A DNA stretch of 64,000 nucleotides from CAIVAT01 sp037128705 (GTDB lineage Bacteria; Bacteroidota; Bacteroidia; Bacteroidales; FEN-979): positions 1 through 64,000 of the forward strand of contig JBAXVX010000020.1 in NCBI GenBank assembly GCA_037128705.1, given 5' to 3'. Numbering within the stretch: position 1 is the first letter of the stretch; the number at the start of each line of letters is the position of its first letter. Below are positions 24,994-33,434 of the stretch, one piece after another. Both the position numbers and the translations under genes were made by a program. The notes beneath the pieces are model-generated. The model did not search any database. It had not been told where the DNA came from and saw only the letters and a program-made list of their open reading frames with translations.

Positions 24994-25888
24994 GATGATG
25001 AATTTTGGATAATTCTTTGAACAGCTCCTTCTCCTTCTGAGTCAGGTTTACAGGAACTTTCATTTGATAGGTAAGATACAGGTCCCCGAATTCTCCCTCG
25101 CTTTTATAGACAGGAAAACCCTTCCCTTTCAGTTTTACTTTTGATCCGCTCTGGGTTCCAGGCTTCACCTGCAGTTTAACCATCCCGTCAAAGGTATCGA
25201 CGGTGATCTCACCCCCCAACACTGCGGTATAGAGATCAATCTCCACATTGGCATACAGGTTATTGCCTTCCCGTTTAAATTTTGTGTGGTTGGCAATTGA
25301 AAAGGTTATGTACAGGTCTCCGTTGGGTCCGCCATTAAGCCCCTGGCTGCCGTGCCCGGCAATTTTAATGGTTTGACCATTCTCAACGCCAGCCGGAATG
25401 GTAAGCCGGATATTTTTACCATTGACTGTCAAAGTCCGTTTGTGGGTTTTATACACATCTTCGAGGTTCAGTTGAAGCTCAGCATTAAAGTCCTGCCCCC
25501 GGTATTTAACCTGGCCGCCTCTTTTGCCACCGGGAGTCCCGCCAAACATAGATTCAAAAAAATCGGAAAAATCACCCTGTGAAAAATTTCCTGCATCCTG
25601 CTGCCTCCCCGGTGAGCTTCTGTATTGCCCCCGCTGCGGGCCTGCCTTCTCGAATTCTTCAGCATGCTTCCAGTCATTCCCATATTTGTCGTATTTGCTC
25701 CTCTTTTCCGGGTCGCTCAGTACCTCATTGGCCTCATTGATCTGTTGAAACTTTGTTTTGGAGGTCTTATCATTCGGATTCAGGTCAGGGTGGTATTTCC
25801 GGGCCAGCCGCCGATAGGCCTTTTTAATATCGGCAATGCTGGCACCTTTGTCAATCTCCAGAATTTTGTAATAATCAATGTATTCCAT
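24983..25888 (-). CDS. cbpA: DnaJ-type co-chaperone CbpA
   Basis: 301 residues. The J-domain (residues 1-70) carries the essential HPD in ARKYHPDLNPND. A Gly/Ser/Gln-rich linker with SQGDFSDFFESMFGGTPGG follows, then two beta-barrel substrate-binding domains (NLEDVYKTHKRTLTV; GDLYITFSIANHTKFKREG; VLGGEITVDTFDG). There are no zinc-finger CxxCxGxG repeats, so it is a class B J-protein. It stimulates the DnaK ATPase. The ATG at 25888 (MEYIDYYKILEI) is clearly right, although the frame is open upstream to 26293. It is translationally coupled to cbpM. Confidence 0.93.
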   Translation of the reverse strand: MEYIDYYKILEIDKGASIADIKKAYRRLARKYHPDLNPNDKTSKTKFQQINEANEVLSDPEKRSKYDKYGNDWKHAEEFEKAGPQRGQYRSSPGRQQDAGNFSQGDFSDFFESMFGGTPGGKRGGQVKYRGQDFNAELQLNLEDVYKTHKRTLTVNGKNIRLTIPAGVENGQTIKIAGHGSQGLNGGPNGDLYITFSIANHTKFKREGNNLYANVEIDLYTAVLGGEITVDTFDGMVKLQVKPGTQSGSKVKLKGKGFPVYKSEGEFGDLYLTYQMKVPVNLTQKEKELFKELSKIHHHGN

Positions 25889-25977
25889 TTTTTCAGTTTT
25901 GCATTTTAACCCAGCCCCAGTCAGGGTAGTTGACAATCGTATGGCTAAATTAATAAGAAAACGGTTAAAACGATATT

Positions 25978-26008
25978 TTTGATGTATCATGATCTTTCCG
26001 TACATTTG
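25978..26008 (+). promoter_or_regulatory. Promoter of the DUF1338 gene
   Basis: TTTG (25978-25981), 19 bp, then TACATTTG (26001-26008) is a textbook Bacteroidota -33/-7 pair. Transcription should start near 26015, so the ATG at 26027 and not the one at 25982 must be the start of the next gene. Confidence 0.65.
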
Positions 26009-26026
26009 ATTTCCAAACGGTTTCTT

Positions 26027-26833
26027 ATGGATTATATGCATGTTTTTTCCCGGTTGTGGATGGGCTACACCGACCGGAATCCTTCGACCCGGAAAGTCTA
26101 TGACCTGTTTCATGCAGAAGGGGAAACTGTGATCAATGATCACATTGCATTTCGCACCTTCAGGGATCAGGCCATTGGCGTGGATAAACTTGCCACAGTT
26201 TTCCTCGGCCAGGGTTATGAATTCAAGGGAGATTACACCTTTGAAGCCAAGAAGCTTTATGCGAAGCATTTTGAGCATAAAACAGATCCGCATGCGCCCC
26301 GCGTGTTCATCAGTGAGTTGCTTACGGATCAGTTCAGTCCGTTCGTGCAGCAGACTGTAAAGGATTGGATTGCCCGCATCCCTTCGTCCGTTTACAATTC
26401 CGATGGGCTGATCTATGCCGGCAATGTTTCCGGGACGCCGTCATTCTCCGTGTATGAGAAACTCAGGAAAGAATCGGAATACGCAGCCTGGCTGTATGTA
26501 AACGGTTTCTGTGCCAACCATTTCACGGTCAGCGTGAATGGCCTCAAGAAATTCGACTCGCTCGAAAAAGTAAACACATTTTTAAAATCACATGGATTCC
26601 TGCTGAATGATGCCGGCGGAGAGATCCAGGGAACACCGGAGGAGTTGCTTGAACAGTCGAGCACACGTGCCGAAATGGTGAAATTCAGTTTCGTGGAAGG
26701 AATAAATGAAATCCCCGGATGTTATTATGAGTTTGCCAGGCGGTATCCCGACCGGGATGGAAAGCTCTACAGCGGTTTCATTGCCAAATCGGCTGATAAA
26801 ATTTTCGAGTCCACCAATTTCTACAAAAAGTGA
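26027..26833 (+). CDS. DUF1338 (2-oxoadipate dioxygenase/decarboxylase-like, HglS family)
   Basis: 268 residues. The family is a vicinal-oxygen-chelate type, metal-dependent enzyme; characterised members turn 2-oxoadipate into 2-hydroxyglutarate. The expected metal residues are present: His39 in NDHIAFRTF, His165 in CANHFTVS and Glu235 in GCYYEFARR, plus Arg43 four residues after the first His. The start at 26027 is set by the promoter just upstream. A downstream FAD/Fe-S dehydrogenase of the 2-hydroxyacid type, in the same coupled set, could use a 2-hydroxyacid such as 2-hydroxyglutarate; this link is inferred. Confidence 0.85.
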   Translation: MDYMHVFSRLWMGYTDRNPSTRKVYDLFHAEGETVINDHIAFRTFRDQAIGVDKLATVFLGQGYEFKGDYTFEAKKLYAKHFEHKTDPHAPRVFISELLTDQFSPFVQQTVKDWIARIPSSVYNSDGLIYAGNVSGTPSFSVYEKLRKESEYAAWLYVNGFCANHFTVSVNGLKKFDSLEKVNTFLKSHGFLLNDAGGEIQGTPEELLEQSSTRAEMVKFSFVEGINEIPGCYYEFARRYPDRDGKLYSGFIAKSADKIFESTNFYKK

Positions 26834-28224
26834 AACGATCCCTCCTGTTCTGTATTGCACTCATATTTCTTGGAACCACGCCATCCTGTTCATCCGGTGG
26901 TAATGAAACAACTGTAAAAAATTTCCGGCTTCCTAAACCCGGAGTGATTCATGAGCGGATTTCAGGATTCGTTGACAAAGATATCTCCTATGCGCTGTAT
27001 CTCCCGGCTGGCTGTGGAGAGAATAAAGCCGTCTATCCTGTCATCATTGCCTTTGATCCCGGCGCATCAGGGCTAAGGCCTGTAAAAATATACCGGGAGC
27101 TGGCGGACCAATATGGATTCATACTTCTTGGTTCGAATGATTCGAAAAACGGACAACCCGGAAATCTCACCAGTAAATTTATTACAGGCCTGCTTGCCGA
27201 GGTACATGAGGTTTACCCTGTTGATACGAACCGGATCTATGTGGCCGGTTTTTCCGGTGGTTCGCGGGCTGCTACCATAGCCGCCATGTTTCACAGCGAG
27301 GTGAAGGGAGTGATCGGGTGCGGGGCCGGATTTCCCGTCGGGGCCCAGCCACCGTCGTATAAATTCGATTACTTTGGCATTGCCGGCACTGCTGACTTCA
27401 ACCTGAATGAGATGGTTCAGCTGAACGAAATCCTTTCCCAGTTGGGGCTCCGTCATTTTATAACCACTTTCCCCGGCCCCCATGCCTGGCCCCCGGCCGG
27501 AGTTATGGAAGAGGGATTTCAATGGATCACCCTCAATGCAATGAAAGACGGGACCATGAAACGCAATGACACGGTCATTAACCGGATCATGTCGCGCTTT
27601 GACAGCCGGATTTCCGGTGCAAAGTCCGAAAATCACCTGATCGCAGCTGCAGAAGCATGCAGGGAGGCCATCCAGTTTGCGGAAGGATTGATTTCAACGG
27701 ATCATTTTAACAATGAGCTTCGAACACTGGAGCAACTTCCGGAATATAAAAAACAGGCGGCATACCGCGCTCAAATTCTGAAGAAAGAGGCCGATGAGCA
27801 GCAATTGCTCATGAATGCCATTTTTACAAAGGGCGAGGCATGGTGGAAAAAACGGGTTTCCCGCATGGACAGTCAGCACATGATGGGGTTGAATCCCGAA
27901 GATACCCTGATGAACGCCCGGTTGAAGACCTTCCTCAGTCTCGTTTGCTATTCAAATGCAAATGAAGCCATGAAGCAGCATGATCCGGACCTGGCAAAAA
28001 AGGTGATCGCAATTTATGAAATAGCCGATCAGCAGAACCCCGAACCGAATTTCATGCGCGCCATCATCCTTGTTCAGCAAAATGACACCACTGCCGCGGT
28101 TAAACAGCTGGAAACAGCCGTCGGCAAAGGTTTTTCCGACAAATCAAGAATGATGCAACAGTCTGATTTCGAAGCACTTAAAAATTCACCCGCCTATTTT
28201 GACCTTCTCCATAAGATGAAATGA
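26830..28224 (+). CDS. Putative lipoprotein alpha/beta hydrolase with C-terminal repeat region
   Basis: 464 residues from a GTG that overlaps the DUF1338 stop (GTGA). The N-terminus is a signal sequence with a likely lipidated Cys20 (FLGTTPSCSS). The hydrolase part (about 40-240) resembles PHB-depolymerase/esterase proteins: nucleophile Ser142 in AGFSGGSRA, a possible acid in GTADFN, and His in GPHAWPP. The remaining 220 residues are helical and TPR-like (AEACREAIQFAEG; IYEIADQQNPEPNFMRAIILVQQNDTTAA). It probably acts outside the inner membrane; the substrate is unknown. It is coupled to the genes on both sides. Confidence 0.75.
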   Translation: MKRSLLFCIALIFLGTTPSCSSGGNETTVKNFRLPKPGVIHERISGFVDKDISYALYLPAGCGENKAVYPVIIAFDPGASGLRPVKIYRELADQYGFILLGSNDSKNGQPGNLTSKFITGLLAEVHEVYPVDTNRIYVAGFSGGSRAATIAAMFHSEVKGVIGCGAGFPVGAQPPSYKFDYFGIAGTADFNLNEMVQLNEILSQLGLRHFITTFPGPHAWPPAGVMEEGFQWITLNAMKDGTMKRNDTVINRIMSRFDSRISGAKSENHLIAAAEACREAIQFAEGLISTDHFNNELRTLEQLPEYKKQAAYRAQILKKEADEQQLLMNAIFTKGEAWWKKRVSRMDSQHMMGLNPEDTLMNARLKTFLSLVCYSNANEAMKQHDPDLAKKVIAIYEIADQQNPEPNFMRAIILVQQNDTTAAVKQLETAVGKGFSDKSRMMQQSDFEALKNSPAYFDLLHKMK

Positions 28225-31217
28225 TGGATCTCAATTTACTGAAAACTAAAATTGACATACTGAGGGCCCAGTTTGAAGGAGATATCTTCACCGATCAAAC
28301 CCAGCGTCTTCTCTATGCCACCGATGCTTCGGCCTACCGGGAAATTCCATCGGGGGTAGCCCGTCCGAAAAATGCAGCCGACATTAAAAAGCTGATCACC
28401 TTTGCAGGTGCTGAAGGCATTCCGCTGATACCGAGAACTGCCGGCACCTCCCTGGCCGGGCAGGTGGTTGGCGCCGGCCTGGTGGTGGATGTTTCACGGT
28501 ACATGACGAACATTCTTGAGATCAATGCTGACGAACATTGGATCCGCGTGCAACCGGGCGTCATCCTCGATGAATTGAATAAAGTGGTTGAAAAGTCGGG
28601 GCTCTTCTTCGGACCCGAGACCAGCACCTCCAGCCGGTGTATGATGGGCGGAATGGTTGGCAACAATTCATGCGGCGCCCACTCCATCCTCTACGGAAGT
28701 ACCCGCGACCATGTAATCTCGGTCAGGGGGTTTCTGAGTGATGGGTCGGAGGTGGAGTTCAAAGAACTTTTGCCCGAAGAATTCAGGAAAAAATCTATCG
28801 GCGAAACCCTCGAAAACAGGATATACCGCCAGATGACTGGGATCCTCTCAAATCCCCAAAACCAGGAAAACATCCGAAAGGAATACCCTGACCCGGAGAT
28901 CCACCGGCGCAATACCGGGTATGCGCTCGACCTGTTGCTTGACAGTGAACCGTTTGGATTGACGAATGATGAATCATTTTCTCCGTCACGCGTCACGCGT
29001 CACGTGTCACGCTTTAACTTCAGCAAACTGATCGCCGGCTCGGAAGGCACGCTGATGTTCATGACCGAGATCAAGCTCAACCTGGTTCCATTGCCTCCCA
29101 AAGAGAGAGCCCTGGTATGCGTACACTGTCACACGGTTGCCGAATCGCTGAAGGCCAATCTTGTAGCTCTGAAATATAAGCCGGGGTCGGTCGAACTGAT
29201 GGACAAGGCCATCATGGATTGTACGAGAGACAACATCACCCAGCGCCAGAACCGTTTTTTCATCGATGGCGATCCGGGAGCCATCCTGATCATCGAATTT
29301 GCACGAAACACACGGGATGAGATCCTAGGCATCTACGATAAACTGGTTGCCGATCTTCAATTGAACGGACTGGGATATCATTTCCCGATTGTTTTCCCTC
29401 CGGATGTCAAAAAGGTGTGGGATCTTCGCAAAGCCGGACTGGGAGTGCTTTCCAATTATCCCGGCGACCGCAAACCTGTCCCTGTGACGGAAGATACTGC
29501 TGTAAAGCCTGATCTCCTTCCGGAGTACATCCAGGAATTCAACCAGATGCTGGCCGGTTTAGGTCTTGATTGTGTGTATTATGCCCATGTAGGTTCGGGG
29601 GAACTGCATCTGCGGCCGGTGCTGAATCTCAAAGATCCCGCCGATGCAGAACTTTTCCACACAGTTGCGCTGGAAACTGCGAAGCTGGTCAAGAAATTCA
29701 ATGGGTCACTTTCTGGTGAACATGGTGATGGCCGGTTACGGGGGGAATTCATCCCACTGATGCTTGGGGAGCAGAACTACCAGCTGTTCCAGGAGATAAA
29801 GGACCTGTGGGATCCGGGTCATATTTTCAATCCCAATAAAATTGTCGGGACTCCTAAAATGAACACCAGCCTTCGTTTTGAGCCGGGGAAACCGGTGAGA
29901 AACATCCCGACCGTGTTCGATTTTTCGGCCAGCCATGGAATCCTGCGGGCAACCGAACAGTGCAATGGTTCGGGCGATTGCCGCAACACGGTCATCACCG
30001 GCCACTGGATGTGCCCATCGTACATGGCAATGAAGGATGAAACAGCCACCACGCGGGCCAGGGCAAACATCCTCAGGGAATTCCTGACCAATTCGGTGAA
30101 GGCAAATCCATTCGACCACCAGGGAATCTATGAAGTGATGGATATGTGCCTGTCGTGTAAGGCCTGCAAGTCGGAGTGCCCTTCGAACGTGGATATCGCC
30201 AAACTGAAGGCTGAATTTCTGCAGCACTGGTACGACGCCAACGGGATACCGCTCCGCTCGAGGCTTATCGCCTATATCACTTCCGTCAACCGGCTGGGCA
30301 GCATCGCCCCTGCCCTGTTCAATTTCTTCCAGAAAAATAAGACCCTCTCGGGGATCACCAAGAAACTTTTGGGTTTTGCCCCCAAACGTAACATCCCGCT
30401 GCTTTATTCAACCACCCTCCGTACATGGGCGGCCAGGAATCTTTCGTCGGGGATGTATGTACCCATTGCAGCCGCAGGTCCGAAACCATTAAAAACCGTG
30501 TATTTATTTGCCGACGAATTCTCAAACTTCAACGATGTAGAGATCGGAATTAAAGCCATCAAATTGCTGAATTCGATCGGGTACAGGGTCATCATTCCGG
30601 ATCATGGAGAGAGCGGCCGAACCTACCTTTCAAAAGGACTGGTCAGAAAAGCCAAAACACTGGCCAATGAAAATATCCGAAAGTTGCAGGATCTCATCAC
30701 CAGCGAAACACCTTTAATCGGCATTGAACCATCGGCCATTCTTGCCTTCCGAGACGAATACCCCGATCTGGCCGATGCACAGCTCAGGCCCGCAGCCGTA
30801 AAGCTTGCGGAGAATGCACTGATGTTTGATGAATTCATCGCCATGGAGCTGAAAACAAAAAATCTCGGGTCCATGTTTACCAGTGATGCGAAAGTGATCA
30901 AACTACATGGCCATTGTCATCAGAAAGCCCTGGCATCGGTAGAGCCAACGAAAAAGATGCTTTCGATACCGGTCAATTACCAGGTTGAGGAGATCAAATC
31001 GGGATGCTGCGGCATGGCCGGCTCATTCGGTTATGAGAAGGAACACTATGATGTTTCGATGAAAGTAGGTGAACTTGTTCTTTTTCCTGAAATAAGAAAA
31101 ACCACCCCCGACATGATCATTGCCGCCCCGGGAACATCGTGCCGGCACCAGATCGAGGATGGAACAGGACGGAAAGCCTTACATCCGATCGAAATCCTGT
31201 ACGATGCCCTGCTTTAG
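28221..31217 (+). CDS. FAD-linked dehydrogenase fused to an Fe-S (GlpC-like) domain, D-lactate/2-hydroxyglutarate type
   Basis: 998 residues. The order is FAD-binding type 4 (PRTAGTSLAGQVVGAGLVVDVSRYM; MVGNNSCGAHSILYGSTRD), an FAD-oxidase C domain (HVGSGELHLRPVLNL; SGEHGDGRLRGEF), ferredoxin-like clusters (CNGSGDC ... HWMCPS; CLSCKACKSECPS) and C-terminal CCG modules (HGHCHQKAL; SGCCGMAGSFG). Such YdiJ/Dld-like enzymes oxidise D-2-hydroxyacids and pass electrons to quinone. The ATG overlaps the previous stop (ATGA). A heptamer array at 28985-29012 is translated as SRVTRHVSR within the FAD region and looks like an inserted, dispensable linker. Confidence 0.9.
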   Translation: MMDLNLLKTKIDILRAQFEGDIFTDQTQRLLYATDASAYREIPSGVARPKNAADIKKLITFAGAEGIPLIPRTAGTSLAGQVVGAGLVVDVSRYMTNILEINADEHWIRVQPGVILDELNKVVEKSGLFFGPETSTSSRCMMGGMVGNNSCGAHSILYGSTRDHVISVRGFLSDGSEVEFKELLPEEFRKKSIGETLENRIYRQMTGILSNPQNQENIRKEYPDPEIHRRNTGYALDLLLDSEPFGLTNDESFSPSRVTRHVSRFNFSKLIAGSEGTLMFMTEIKLNLVPLPPKERALVCVHCHTVAESLKANLVALKYKPGSVELMDKAIMDCTRDNITQRQNRFFIDGDPGAILIIEFARNTRDEILGIYDKLVADLQLNGLGYHFPIVFPPDVKKVWDLRKAGLGVLSNYPGDRKPVPVTEDTAVKPDLLPEYIQEFNQMLAGLGLDCVYYAHVGSGELHLRPVLNLKDPADAELFHTVALETAKLVKKFNGSLSGEHGDGRLRGEFIPLMLGEQNYQLFQEIKDLWDPGHIFNPNKIVGTPKMNTSLRFEPGKPVRNIPTVFDFSASHGILRATEQCNGSGDCRNTVITGHWMCPSYMAMKDETATTRARANILREFLTNSVKANPFDHQGIYEVMDMCLSCKACKSECPSNVDIAKLKAEFLQHWYDANGIPLRSRLIAYITSVNRLGSIAPALFNFFQKNKTLSGITKKLLGFAPKRNIPLLYSTTLRTWAARNLSSGMYVPIAAAGPKPLKTVYLFADEFSNFNDVEIGIKAIKLLNSIGYRVIIPDHGESGRTYLSKGLVRKAKTLANENIRKLQDLITSETPLIGIEPSAILAFRDEYPDLADAQLRPAAVKLAENALMFDEFIAMELKTKNLGSMFTSDAKVIKLHGHCHQKALASVEPTKKMLSIPVNYQVEEIKSGCCGMAGSFGYEKEHYDVSMKVGELVLFPEIRKTTPDMIIAAPGTSCRHQIEDGTGRKALHPIEILYDALL
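28985..29012. repeat. Heptamer array inside the FAD/Fe-S dehydrogenase gene
   Basis: Units GTCACGC, GTCACGC, GTCACGT, GTCACGC, the reverse complement of the unit at 7923 and 33376. The preceding bases (28960-28974, TTGACGAATGATGAA) look like degenerate units of the TGACGAA type seen at 48951. Confidence 0.85.
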
Positions 31218-31222
31218 CCGGT

Positions 31223-33319
31223 TTATTTCAATCCCCGGTTTTCCAGCAATGCATCAATGGTTGGTTCATGTCCCCTGAAATCGACATACAATTCCATGGC
31301 ATCTTTCGATCCTCCCCTTTCGAGGATACATTTTCTGAATTTCGAGGCTGTGGTCTTATCAAAAATATTGCCTGCCTCTTTGAATGCCTGGAAAGCATCA
31401 GCATCAAGCACTTCAGCCCAGATGTAACTATAGTATCCTGCCGTGTATCCTCCGGTCATGGTATGCTGGAAATAGGTTGAACGGTACCTTGGCAGTATCT
31501 GCGGGATCAAACCGATCCGGTTCATCGAATTCGATTCAAAGGTCAGTACTTTCAGGTCCTTCAGCTCTTTGGTGGTGTGATAATCCATGTCAAGGATGCA
31601 GGCTGCAAGGTACTCGGTCGTTTTGAACCCCTGTCCGTATTTGCCGCTTTTGATCATTTTATCAACGAGTTCCTGCGGAATGACCTTCCCGGTAAGATAA
31701 TGTTTGGCGTACACTTTCAATACATCCGGTTCAAAGGCCCAGTGTTCCATAATCTGGGAAGGCAACTCGACAAAATCACGCGGAACACCAGAAATCCCCT
31801 GGTATTTCACATTCTTAAGCAACCCGTTCAAAGCATGGCCAAATTCATGGAAAAAGGTTTCGGCCTCATCGGGAGTGAGTAAGGCAGGTTTATCTTTGGT
31901 AGGTCCCGAGAAATTGCACACGATGGTCATCACCGGGGCAACACGCTTTCCATCCTTATACGACTGCGACCGATAGCTCCCGCACCATGCGCCACCGCGT
32001 TTGCTGGCCCTGGGATGAAAATCGAGATATAGTGCGCCAAGGTGTTTGCCATCAGCATCCTTACACTCATAGAGCTTCACATCCGGAAAATATTTAGGGG
32101 CATTTTTCACTTCGGTGAAGGTGATCCCATACAATTTATTGGCAACATGGAAGATCCCATCCCTGACATTATCAAGCTTGAAATAGGGTTTCAGCATCTC
32201 CTCATCGAGGTCAAAACGCTGTTTCATCACCTTTTCGTTGTAGTAGCGCCAATCCCAGGCCTCAAGCTGGAAAGCTCCGCCCTCATGATCAATGAATTGC
32301 TGCATTGCGGTTTCTTCTTCCTTCGCCTTTGCAATGGCCGGTGTCCATACCTGTTCCAGCAGTTTATACACATTCGCGGGCTTTTTTGCCATGCGGTCAT
32401 CCAGGGCAAAGTCGGCCCAGGTTTCGAAACCCATCAGATTCGCCTTTTCCAGGCGCAGGGGAATCAGCTTTTCAATGACCGCTTTATTGTCCTTGTCATT
32501 GTTATTGTTGCAGCGGTTGATATAGGCGCTGAAGATCTTTTCACGAAGCATGCGGCTGTCAGCAAACTGGAGGAATGGCATGATGCTGGGGTTCTGCAGA
32601 GAAAACACCCATTTCCCCCTGGTCTCAGGATTCTCATCGGCAGCTTCAGAGGCCGCGGCAATTGCACCCGGAGGCAAACCCGAAAGTTCCTTCTGATCAT
32701 CGATCACGAGTTTAAAAGAATTGGTCTCTGCCAGTAGGTTCTGCCCGAAGTTGAGCTGGAGCATGCTGATCTGTTTATTCAGCTCCCTGAGTTTTTCCTG
32801 TTGGGCAGGTTCAAGGTTGGCTCCGCCCCTGACAAACCCTTTGTATTTCTCCTCCAGAAGCTTCCGCTGATCTGCATCCAGCTTCATCCTATCCCGGCTT
32901 TCATATAATTCCTTGATCTTTTTGAATAACCCGGGATTCAGGCTGATATCGTCCGAATGTTTTGACATGACCGGCGAAAGTTGCCTGGCAATATCCTGCA
33001 TCTCCTTATTCGTGTTTGCACCATTCAATGCATAAAAAACGGAGCTGACCTTATCAAGCAATTCACCGCTGTTGTCAAGCAACACGATGGTATTTTCAAA
33101 AGTAGGGGCATCCGTGTTGTTCACGATGGCTGCAATCTCAGCCTGCTGCTGCTTCATCCCCTCCAGGAATGCCGGCATATAATGCTCATTTTTAATCTGT
33201 TCGAAAGGAGGAACCTCAAAAGGGGTTGTCCACTTTTCAAAAAACGGGTTGGTCCCCTGCCCGACTACTGATCCGATAATTAATCCCATTGCGGCGAATA
33301 AGATAACTGTACGATTCAT
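31223..33319 (-). CDS. M3 family metallopeptidase (peptidyl-dipeptidase Dcp-like)
   Basis: 698 residues. A signal peptide (hydrophobic to about residue 20, GSVVGQG) sends it to the periplasm. The zinc motif HEFGHALNGLL with its downstream Glu is typical of M3 enzymes. The N-terminal half is the helical lid domain. The length and ASKRGGAWCGSYRSQS fit Dcp/oligopeptidase A, which degrade short peptides. It converges with the FAD dehydrogenase (5 bp between stop codons). A heptamer array lies between its start and the rnz stop. Confidence 0.93.
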   Translation of the reverse strand: MNRTVILFAAMGLIIGSVVGQGTNPFFEKWTTPFEVPPFEQIKNEHYMPAFLEGMKQQQAEIAAIVNNTDAPTFENTIVLLDNSGELLDKVSSVFYALNGANTNKEMQDIARQLSPVMSKHSDDISLNPGLFKKIKELYESRDRMKLDADQRKLLEEKYKGFVRGGANLEPAQQEKLRELNKQISMLQLNFGQNLLAETNSFKLVIDDQKELSGLPPGAIAAASEAADENPETRGKWVFSLQNPSIMPFLQFADSRMLREKIFSAYINRCNNNNDKDNKAVIEKLIPLRLEKANLMGFETWADFALDDRMAKKPANVYKLLEQVWTPAIAKAKEEETAMQQFIDHEGGAFQLEAWDWRYYNEKVMKQRFDLDEEMLKPYFKLDNVRDGIFHVANKLYGITFTEVKNAPKYFPDVKLYECKDADGKHLGALYLDFHPRASKRGGAWCGSYRSQSYKDGKRVAPVMTIVCNFSGPTKDKPALLTPDEAETFFHEFGHALNGLLKNVKYQGISGVPRDFVELPSQIMEHWAFEPDVLKVYAKHYLTGKVIPQELVDKMIKSGKYGQGFKTTEYLAACILDMDYHTTKELKDLKVLTFESNSMNRIGLIPQILPRYRSTYFQHTMTGGYTAGYYSYIWAEVLDADAFQAFKEAGNIFDKTTASKFRKCILERGGSKDAMELYVDFRGHEPTIDALLENRGLK

Positions 33320-33375
33320 AAATTTGAAGTTAAGTTGAGGTTGTAAAGGTAAAAAAAGTAACAGAGCAAATGGTC

Positions 33376-33434
33376 GTGACGCGTGACGCGTGACGCGTGA
33401 CGTGTGACAGAAATCGTCATTCGTAATTCGTAAT
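33376..33434. repeat. Heptamer arrays between the M3 peptidase and RNase Z genes
   Basis: Five TGAC-type units (GTGACGC three times, GTGACGT, GTGACAG; 33376-33410) are followed by TCGTCAT and two TCGTAAT units (33414-33434). The last one touches the RNase Z stop codon. Both unit types of the family occur side by side here. Confidence 0.85.

Noticed and set aside
25889..26293. N-terminal extension of CbpA
   Set aside because: The J-domain begins exactly at the ATG at 25888; the upstream frame is the antisense of the DUF1338 gene.
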